DNA from: an uncultured Bacillota bacterium
GTDB taxonomy: Bacteria > Bacillota > Dehalobacteriia > UBA7702
DNA length: 13,176 bases
Direction: 5' to 3'
Assembly: GCA_902766525.1 (NCBI GenBank)
Contig: CACXDX010000005.1
Coordinates: 1-13,176, forward strand
Position numbers and translations under genes: made by a program. Below, in pieces: positions 6,816 through 13,176 of the stretch (within the stretch, counting starts at the first letter, position 1; each line of letters opens with the position of its first letter). Under the pieces are notes generated by a model. The model was not told the origin of the DNA and made no database searches. It saw only the letters and a list, made by a program, of their open reading frames with translations.

Positions 6816-7748
6816 ATGACAGAAAACAAAGCTCACGATCGTGACCTGCACCACGTCTTCATCTCCAATCCCTACGCCGGCAAAGACCGCGACCGGCGGG
6901 CGCTGAACCGCGCCATCCAGGCGGCGGCGACCAAGCTTCGCCTCCCCTATGAATTTCACTTCACCCAAAACGCGCAAGACGCCGAAGCCTTCGTTTCCTC
7001 TTTCGCTCCCGGAGAAACCGTCCGTTTCTACGCCATCGGCGGCGACGGCACGCTGAACGATGTCGCCAACGGCATCCTGAAGCGCGAGGGCCGGAGCGAA
7101 CTGGCACTCATCCCCCGGGGCACCGGCAACGATTTCGCCCGCTTCTTCGACGATCCGGATTTTTTTGAAAACATCGAAAGGCAGATGCTGGCCGCGGCCG
7201 GGCCCATCGACGTCATCCGCACCGACGCCGGCCTCTGCGGCGTCAATATGATCAATATCGGCGTCGACGCCGACACCGCCGCCGAGGTCCACCGTTTCGA
7301 CCGCTATATCCCGGGCCCCATCGCCTATATCGCCGCCCTCATCGACCGTGTTCTCCTGCACAAACTCGGCTGCGCCATGGAGATCGGCATCGACGATGAG
7401 GAGCCGCTCCGCGGCGATTTCCTCCTCGTTTCCTTCGCCAACGGCGCCTTCTGCGGCGGCGGTTTCAAAGCCGCGCCCAAAGCTGTCCTCGACGACGGTC
7501 TGATGGAAATCTGCGTCGTCAGGCCCGTTTCCAAGCTGACCTTCGCCAAAATGGTGGGCGGCTACAGAAACGGCACCCATCTCGACGATCCCCGCTACCG
7601 GTCATTCCTCAGCTATCGGCGAGGCAAAAAGATCCGGATCAAAACCGAAAAACCGATCCAAATCTGCATCGACGGTCAGATCGTCAGGAAGACGGAGTTC
7701 CAAGCCGAGATCCTCCCCCAAAGCATCAACTTCGTCGCCCCGCAATAA
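6816..7748 (+). CDS. Diacylglycerol-kinase-like lipid kinase (DagK/YegS family)
   Basis: A 310-residue soluble or membrane-associated lipid kinase expected to phosphorylate diacylglycerol or a related lipid with ATP. The DAGK catalytic domain shows FISNPYAGK (15-23), the nucleotide-binding AIGGDGTLNDV (73-83), LALIPRGTGNDFAR (96-109) and MINIGVDADTAAEV (145-158), in normal order and spacing. The C-terminal half holds a second conserved segment (FANGAFCGGGFKAAPKAVLDDG) and ends with an IDGQ motif typical of the family. ATG 6816 follows SD GAGGTGA (6800-6806) at 9 nt. It is the third gene of the chrA pair operon, 14 bp after the second transporter. The substrate (diacylglycerol, undecaprenol, sphingoid base) cannot be fixed from sequence. 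Confidence 0.9.
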   Translation: MTENKAHDRDLHHVFISNPYAGKDRDRRALNRAIQAAATKLRLPYEFHFTQNAQDAEAFVSSFAPGETVRFYAIGGDGTLNDVANGILKREGRSELALIPRGTGNDFARFFDDPDFFENIERQMLAAAGPIDVIRTDAGLCGVNMINIGVDADTAAEVHRFDRYIPGPIAYIAALIDRVLLHKLGCAMEIGIDDEEPLRGDFLLVSFANGAFCGGGFKAAPKAVLDDGLMEICVVRPVSKLTFAKMVGGYRNGTHLDDPRYRSFLSYRRGKKIRIKTEKPIQICIDGQIVRKTEFQAEILPQSINFVAPQ

Positions 7749-7764
7749 AAGCCGATAAAATTGA

Positions 7765-7802
7765 GAAAAAAAGAACGCTCATGAAGAGCGTTCTTTTCTT
7801 TT
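7765..7802. terminator. Two-way intrinsic terminator between lipid kinase and copA
   Basis: Perfect 10-bp stem AAGAACGCTC (7771-7780) with GAGCGTTCTT (7786-7795) and a 5-nt loop. T-rich tracts lie on both sides: TTCTTTTT on +, and TTTTTTTCTC on minus. It terminates the + strand chrA operon and the minus-strand copA. Confidence 0.92.
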
Positions 7803-7812
7803 TCAACAACGA

Positions 7813-8022
7813 TCAGTCGATGGCGATAACTTCATAGCCCTGATCTTCCACGGCCTTTTTCAGCGCGTCGTCGGCGACGTCTTTTGCCAGTTTGACCACG
7901 GCTTTTTTCGTTTCGTGGCTGACCTCGGCGCTGACGCCGTCGATCGCTTCGAGAGCGCTTTTGACTCTGGCGGAACAATGGCCGCAGGCCATGCCTTCAA
8001 TGGTGATGATTTTTTCCGTCAT
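7813..8022 (-). CDS. Possible internally started CopZ-like copper chaperone within copA
   Basis: Inside copA and in the same frame, ATG (8022-8020) follows a consensus SD GAGGAGG (8037-8031) at 8 nt. Starting here would give a 69-residue protein beginning MTEKIITIEGMACGHC, the length and layout of a stand-alone CopZ copper chaperone. The SD is read through in the long protein as the acidic EEE of its linker. This is either an active internal start giving a free chaperone alongside the fusion, or the relic of a separate copZ whose upstream stop codon was lost. The sequence features are direct; expression is inferred. Confidence 0.45.
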   Translation of the reverse strand: MTEKIITIEGMACGHCSARVKSALEAIDGVSAEVSHETKKAVVKLAKDVADDALKKAVEDQGYEVIAID

Positions 8023-10374
8023 CTTATTTTCCTCCTCAAAATTGTCATATAAAAATTCTTCCGATTCTTCCGGTTCCTCCGCTTTTTCCGCTTGCCGCGA
8101 AACCGCCGGAGAAACGATCTTTTTCGTCTTAAAAAGATTCAAACGCAAAGCGTTGCTGACCACACAGAAGCTGGACAAAGCCATGGCCGCGGCGCCGACC
8201 ATGGGATTGAGCTGCCAGCCCAAAAGGGAGATGAAAACACCGGCGGCCAGAGGAATGGTGATGATGTTGTAAAAGAAAGCCCAAAACAGGTTCTGGCGAA
8301 TATTTTTCAGCGTCGCCCGGCTCAAAGCGATGGCGTTGACCGCATCGGTGAGACCGTTGTTCATCAACACGATGTCGGCGGCGTCGACGGCAACGTCGGC
8401 GCCGGCGCCGATGGCGATACCGATATCGGCGGCGGCCAAAGCCGGCGCGTCATTGACGCCGTCTCCGACCATGGCGACGCGGCCCTTTGCCGCCAGCTCC
8501 CGCACGACCTTTTCCTTGCCGTCGGGAAGAACGCCGGCCACCGTTTCCCCGATACCGACTTCGGCGGCGATGGCTTCGGCGGTGATCTCGTTATCTCCGG
8601 TGAGCATCACCACGCCGAGCCCCATCTCTTTCAGAGCGTGAACGGCATCACGGCTGTCCGCTTTCACCGTATCGGCCACGGCGATGATACCGTATAAAAT
8701 ATCATTTTCGGCAAAGAGCAGCGGCGTTTTTCCCGCCGCGGCGAGCTCCTCCGCGGCGGCGGCGATTCTTTCGTCGATGGCGACAAGCTCCCCGACGAAG
8801 CGGACACTGCCGCCGACGAGGCTGTTTTCACCCTCCCTGCCCTTGAGTCCGTTTCCGGGAAGAGCGGTAAAATCCCTGAGCGTACCCGGTACAATGCCGC
8901 GCCGTTCCGCCTCAGCGATGACGGCAAGGGCCAGCGGATGCTCGCTTCTGCGTTCCAGCGTCAGGCCGAGAGCCAGCAGGTCCTCTTCGGAAAAGCCGTC
9001 GGCGGGCAAAATATCGGTAACGCGCGGTTCGCCGACGGTAACGGTGCCGGTCTTGTCCAAAACGACGATCTCGGTTTTTCCGGCCATTTCCAGGGCTGCG
9101 GCGTTTTTAAAGAGGATCCCCTCTTTGGCGCCGCGGCCGCTGCCGACCATGATGGCGACGGGCGTCGCCAACCCCAAAGCGCAGGGACAGCTGATGACGA
9201 GTACGGCCACGGCCCGGGTAAGCGCCGCGGCAACGGGTGATGAGAGCAGGAGCCAAACGATGAAGGTGACCGTGGCGATGATCATGACGACGGGCACGAA
9301 GACGCCGGCAACGCGATCGGCGATTTTGGCGATGGGCGCTTTGGTGGCTGAAGCGTCGGCGACCATGCGGATGATCTGTGACAGCGTCGTATCTTCACCG
9401 ACGCGCAGCGCTTCACAGCGGAGAAAACCGTCCTTATTGGTGGTGGCGGCGGTCACGCCGTCGCCGACGCTCTTATCGACGGGAATGCTTTCCCCGGTCA
9501 GCACCGATTCATCCACGGCGCCGCTGCCTTCGATGATCACGCCGTCCGCGGGAATATGTTCCCCGGGACGAACCACAAAGATATCGCCCTTTTTCAGCGT
9601 TTCCGCGGGAACGGTTTTTTCCCTGCCGTCCTCTTCGATCACCGCCGTCGTCGGCGCCAGCCGCATCAGACCCTTCAAAGCGTCGGTGGTGCGGCCTTTA
9701 GCCCGGGCTTCCAGCATTTTGCCGACGGTGATCAGGGTGACGATCATCGCCGCGGTTTCAAAATAGAGGTCATGAGCGTGAGCCGTGAGCGCAGCGGCGT
9801 CGCCGTTTACGGCGGCGGCGGTCATGGCAAAGAGGCCGCAGACGCTGTAGACGTAAGCCGCGCCGCTGCCCAAAGCCACCAGCGTATCCATATTGGGGGC
9901 GCGGCGGATCAACCCGAAAAAGCCGCTGATAAAAAATTTCTGATTGATCACGAGAATGATCGTGGCCAAAACCATCTCCAGCAGGGCGAGGGCCAAAGGG
10001 TTATCTTCAAGGGCCGCCGGCAGGGGCAGGCTCCACATCGTATGTCCCATCGAGAGAACCATCAAGATCAGCAAAAAACAGACGGAGGCGATGAGGCGCT
10101 TTTTCAGACGCGGCGTCTCTTTGTCGGTCAAAACATCATCTTCCGCCGAAGAAGGCGTCGGCGATATCGTCTTTTCCCGCTTCACCGCCACGCCGTAACC
10201 GGCCTTTTCCACGGCTTCGATGATCGCGGCGTCGGCGGCGTCGCCTTCAACGGCCAGCGTATTGGTGAGCAGATTGACGGCACAGGAGGTCACACCCTCC
10301 ACGCCGCCGGCGGCTTTTTCCACCCGGGAGGAACAGGCCGCGCAGCTCATGCCCGTGATATCGAATTGACGCAA
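7813..10374 (-). CDS. copA: Copper-exporting P1B-type ATPase with N- and C-terminal HMA domains
   Basis: An 853-residue ATP-driven Cu+ exporter of the cytoplasmic membrane. In order: N-terminal heavy-metal-associated (HMA) domain with GMSCAAC (C11, C14); four membrane helices (about 93-220); actuator loop with TGES (293-296); CPC metal site (396-398); phosphorylation motif DKTGT at D440; SEHP (477-480); TGDN (592-595); GDGVND (637-642). YN (702-703) and MALSS with N741 in the last helices are the Cu+ subgroup markers. After an acidic linker (about 760-784) a second HMA domain begins at M785 with GMACGHC (C797, C800) and closely resembles free CopZ. The start is TTG at 10374, with SD GAGGAGG (10390-10384) at 9 nt. 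No CsoR or CopY gene is visible nearby. Confidence 0.96.
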   Translation of the reverse strand: MRQFDITGMSCAACSSRVEKAAGGVEGVTSCAVNLLTNTLAVEGDAADAAIIEAVEKAGYGVAVKREKTISPTPSSAEDDVLTDKETPRLKKRLIASVCFLLILMVLSMGHTMWSLPLPAALEDNPLALALLEMVLATIILVINQKFFISGFFGLIRRAPNMDTLVALGSGAAYVYSVCGLFAMTAAAVNGDAAALTAHAHDLYFETAAMIVTLITVGKMLEARAKGRTTDALKGLMRLAPTTAVIEEDGREKTVPAETLKKGDIFVVRPGEHIPADGVIIEGSGAVDESVLTGESIPVDKSVGDGVTAATTNKDGFLRCEALRVGEDTTLSQIIRMVADASATKAPIAKIADRVAGVFVPVVMIIATVTFIVWLLLSSPVAAALTRAVAVLVISCPCALGLATPVAIMVGSGRGAKEGILFKNAAALEMAGKTEIVVLDKTGTVTVGEPRVTDILPADGFSEEDLLALGLTLERRSEHPLALAVIAEAERRGIVPGTLRDFTALPGNGLKGREGENSLVGGSVRFVGELVAIDERIAAAAEELAAAGKTPLLFAENDILYGIIAVADTVKADSRDAVHALKEMGLGVVMLTGDNEITAEAIAAEVGIGETVAGVLPDGKEKVVRELAAKGRVAMVGDGVNDAPALAAADIGIAIGAGADVAVDAADIVLMNNGLTDAVNAIALSRATLKNIRQNLFWAFFYNIITIPLAAGVFISLLGWQLNPMVGAAAMALSSFCVVSNALRLNLFKTKKIVSPAVSRQAEKAEEPEESEEFLYDNFEEENKMTEKIITIEGMACGHCSARVKSALEAIDGVSAEVSHETKKAVVKLAKDVADDALKKAVEDQGYEVIAID
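8031..8037 (-). promoter_or_regulatory. Strong internal Shine-Dalgarno in copA
   Basis: GAGGAGG on the minus strand, 8 nt before the in-frame ATG of the C-terminal HMA domain. It equals in strength the SD of copA itself, which is also GAGGAGG. Confidence 0.6.
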
Positions 10375-10416
10375 AGTTCTTCGCCTCCTCTCTTTTGAAT
10401 GAGCACAATCTTTCCT

Positions 10417-10428
10417 TAATTATAATTA
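10417..10428 (-). promoter_or_regulatory. Probable copA -10 region inside an AT palindrome
   Basis: A perfect TATAAT (10424-10419) lies within the 12-nt palindrome TAATTATAATTA. No TTGACA-like -35 sits 16-18 nt upstream; the nearest TTGAAA (10460-10455) is 30 nt away. The promoter may need an activator or may be weak. I see no CopY box (TACANNTGTA) or G-tract CsoR-type operator. The call rests only on the -10 match and its position about 45 nt before the start codon. Confidence 0.35.
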
Positions 10429-10507
10429 TTTCGTCTTTTCCTGCGATTATCCTTTTTCAACATAGAAAAGAACGCTCGGGGATATCCTTCGTTTTCCTCC
10501 GCCGTAA

Positions 10508-10548
10508 AACCAAAAACGCGCCTTCCCAAAAAAAGGCGCGCTTTTTTT
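10508..10548. terminator. Intrinsic terminator of the GDPD lipoprotein gene
   Basis: Stem CGCGCCTT (10517-10524) with AAGGCGCG (10533-10540) and an 8-nt loop. On the minus strand it is followed by TTTTTGGTTTTAC, fitting the lipoprotein gene whose stop codon is at 10549-10547. On the + strand it is followed by CTTTTTTT, so it could work both ways, although no + strand gene ends here. Confidence 0.85.
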
Positions 10549-11419
10549 AATTTGAGATCCCCGCTTCGGCCTCTTCAACGGTAAGTGCGTAGGGCCATTT
10601 ATCGGGAATGAAGTAATCGGTGTAGATCCCCGAGAGGCCAAGGACAGACCACTGTTCATAAAAACTGAGGTCATTGATGGTATTGCAGTATACCGCCGTC
10701 GTCGGGGAAACGTAGTGAACGGCGTTGATCAGCTCTTCGGAAAGGATCTCTTGGGGAATGGTCACAGCCCAAAGATCCTTTTCGGCAGCGAAGCTTGTAA
10801 TCCCCTCCGCATTGGCGGCAGTGCGGTAAAGGGTAAAGATGATGCGCTCAAAGCCGAGCGCTCTGACAGCGTCGTACTGTTCCCGCTGATAGATCTGGGG
10901 AATGAAATTACCGCGCAGATCGGGGTAATCGGCGCAGATACGGCCGAGGACATAGACATTATCCTCGTCTTTGATATCGGTAATGATGATGACGTCACGG
11001 TGATCCGTGAGCCAATCGGCAAGGCGGTCGATATCCATGAGAGTCACGCCGGCAAAGGCCTCCGAAGAAAGGAATTCCTCCTTCGTCAGTTGTCCCTCCT
11101 TATAGGTCATGCGCGTCACCATCGCTTCCCAATCGTGAACGAGAACGATACCGTCATCGGAGGAAAGGGACATATCCAGCTCAATGAAACGGAAACCGTT
11201 CGCATAAGCGGAATCCAACGCCTCCAAAGAATTGGTATAACGGTAGCCGTAGACGGCGCCGCCGGCGTGAGCGATCAGCGTCGGATGACCCGTCGGCGGG
11301 GAAGCCGCCGTTTCTCCGTCTTCAACGACGGTTTCATCGGAAAAACCGACACATCCACCGAGGAAAAGCGTACCTATGACAAAAATGAGAGAAATTAGCG
11401 TTAAAACGCGAAGCTTCAT
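10547..11419 (-). CDS. Lipoprotein with a variant glycerophosphodiester phosphodiesterase (GDPD) fold
   Basis: A 290-residue exported lipoprotein. Signal peptide MKLRVLTLISLIFVIGTLFLGGC has a lipobox LGGC with C23 as the lipidated residue. The mature part is PI-PLC/GDPD-like: IAHAGGAVYG (49-58, H51), TNSLEALD (62-69), FRFIELDMSLSSDDGIVLVHD (77-97) with E80, D82 and H95. Both catalytic-type histidines and the acidic pair are kept, but the usual HRG is HAG and PENT is YTNS, as in an uncharacterised GDPD-like subfamily. Classical glycerophosphodiester hydrolysis is therefore plausible but unproven. The start is ATG 11419, with SD-like AAGGATG just upstream. A GTG 25 codons earlier would bury the signal peptide and is rejected. 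It lies downstream of gdhA on the same strand and is not obviously part of its operon. Confidence 0.85.
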   Translation of the reverse strand: MKLRVLTLISLIFVIGTLFLGGCVGFSDETVVEDGETAASPPTGHPTLIAHAGGAVYGYRYTNSLEALDSAYANGFRFIELDMSLSSDDGIVLVHDWEAMVTRMTYKEGQLTKEEFLSSEAFAGVTLMDIDRLADWLTDHRDVIIITDIKDEDNVYVLGRICADYPDLRGNFIPQIYQREQYDAVRALGFERIIFTLYRTAANAEGITSFAAEKDLWAVTIPQEILSEELINAVHYVSPTTAVYCNTINDLSFYEQWSVLGLSGIYTDYFIPDKWPYALTVEEAEAGISN

Positions 11420-11454
11420 CTTTCCATCCTTATTCAAAACAACTTCAAAGAACC

Positions 11455-11488
11455 GCTGCCGGATCCTCCTTACGGAGACCCCGGCAGC
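11455..11488 (-). other. Hairpin in the gdhA-GDPD intergenic region
   Basis: An 8-bp GC-rich stem GCTGCCGG (11455-11462) with CCGGCAGC (11481-11488) encloses a further CTCC/GGAG helix (11466-11469 with 11474-11477). Read on the minus strand it is followed by GGTTCTTTG, a poor U tract. It may be a weak terminator for gdhA or a leader structure of the lipoprotein gene. No better gdhA terminator is visible between 11495 and 11585. Confidence 0.4.
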
Positions 11489-11585
11489 AATCACTTATCG
11501 ATTTTATTTCTTTACCCGGCCGAACCGCCCGCTTCTTTATGACCGGGGGACGGCGGGAACAAAGCGCCGGATTTCCTGATGAAAA

Positions 11586-12917
<1,332 letters not shown>

Positions 12918-12953
12918 GTTATACATCTCCTTGAATATTTATATAATATATTT

Positions 12954-12982
12954 ATTTTACTAAAAAAAAAGGCGGAACGCAA
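12954..12982 (-). promoter_or_regulatory. Probable promoter of gdhA
   Basis: On the minus strand TTGCGT (12982-12977), a 17-nt spacer containing a 9-T run, then TAAAAT (12959-12954). The predicted start near 12947 gives a leader of about 30 nt. The surrounding 12930-13060 is very AT-rich, as expected for a strong promoter with an upstream AT-rich element. Confidence 0.6.
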
Positions 12983-13067
12983 TAGTTTTTTTATGTTTAA
13001 TATAAGTTTTATTTTATTTCAATTAAAGAACAAACTTATACCTTTTGCCCTTTTTGTCACTTCTTTT

Positions 13068-13176
13068 TTATTTTTGTTCCAGATCCGACCCGTAATGTTC
13101 GGTAAAATAGGTCTTGGAATATTTTTCCAGCTTCCAGTCGGGGATGCGGCATTTCTTACACGTTCCCCGCATCCAT
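13068..13176 (-). CDS. C-terminal fragment of an unidentified CxxC protein
   Basis: On the minus strand an open frame runs in from the right edge and ends at TAA (13070-13068), giving 35 visible residues. They read WMRGTCKKCRIPDW, then a charged, aromatic-rich tail (KLEKYSKTYFTEHYGSDLEQK). The CKKC pair could bind zinc or an iron-sulfur cluster or be a redox pair. Codon use resembles neighbouring genes, and the gene points the same way as gdhA, ending about 85 bp before the gdhA -35. An internal ATG at 13172 exists, but the frame stays open to the edge, so I treat it as partial. No terminator hairpin follows it. The family is not recognised. Confidence 0.55.
   Translation of the reverse strand, partial: WMRGTCKKCRIPDWKLEKYSKTYFTEHYGSDLEQK

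Noticed and set aside
10467..10478. AAAAGAACGCTC, identical to the 5' arm of the terminator at 7769-7780
   Set aside because: No complementary GAGCGTTCTT follows, so it cannot form the hairpin; a 12-nt match in an A-rich context is weak evidence for a remnant terminator.
10547..11494. Longer lipoprotein form starting at GTG 11494
   Set aside because: It would place 25 residues before the lipoprotein signal peptide and runs through a hairpin; the ATG at 11419 has an SD and begins a classic signal sequence.

Overview
The window looks like chromosomal DNA from an anaerobic, fairly GC-rich member of the Bacillota, probably Clostridia-like. This is inferred from purine-rich Shine-Dalgarno (SD) sites, a tandem glycine riboswitch in front of an AGCS-family symporter, a fused MEMO/AMMECR1 protein of the AmmeMemoRadiSam type, a DUF6483-like small protein, paired half-size ChrA proteins, and a glutamate dehydrogenase resembling clostridial enzymes. 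I see no mobile element, phage gene, CRISPR array, rRNA or tRNA. Genus and species cannot be read from the window.

Layout from left to right: (1) the last 26 codons of an unidentified + strand gene, then a two-way terminator; (2) a sodium:alanine/glycine symporter on the minus strand with a long 5' leader holding a tandem glycine riboswitch and several further stems; (3) a divergent + strand operon of a DUF6483-like protein and a MEMO-AMMECR1 fusion, overlapping by 4 bp (ATGA); (4) a convergent minus-strand HtrA-type membrane-anchored serine protease; (5) a divergent + strand operon of two overlapping half-size ChrA transporters and a diacylglycerol-kinase-like lipid kinase; (6) a convergent minus-strand copper P1B-ATPase, CopA, with a CopZ-like metal-binding domain fused to its C terminus; (7) a minus-strand lipoprotein with a variant GDPD fold; (8) minus-strand glutamate dehydrogenase; (9) the C-terminal end of an unidentified minus-strand CxxC protein cut by the right edge.

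The themes are amino-acid nitrogen metabolism (glycine-sensing transporter, glutamate dehydrogenase), envelope and lipid upkeep (HtrA, lipid kinase, GDPD lipoprotein) and metal handling (CopA). Transcription units are short and mostly separated by two-way intrinsic terminators. Sigma-70-type promoters with 17-nt spacers can be read in front of five units: symporter, DUF6483 operon, htrA, chrA operon and gdhA.

The two most interesting points are these. First, a strong SD and an in-frame ATG sit inside copA exactly at the junction with the CopZ-like domain, so one gene may make both a pump-chaperone fusion and a free 69-residue chaperone. Second, the leader between the glycine riboswitch and the symporter contains three local hairpins enclosed by a perfect 10-bp long-range pairing whose 3' arm lies just upstream of the symporter SD.
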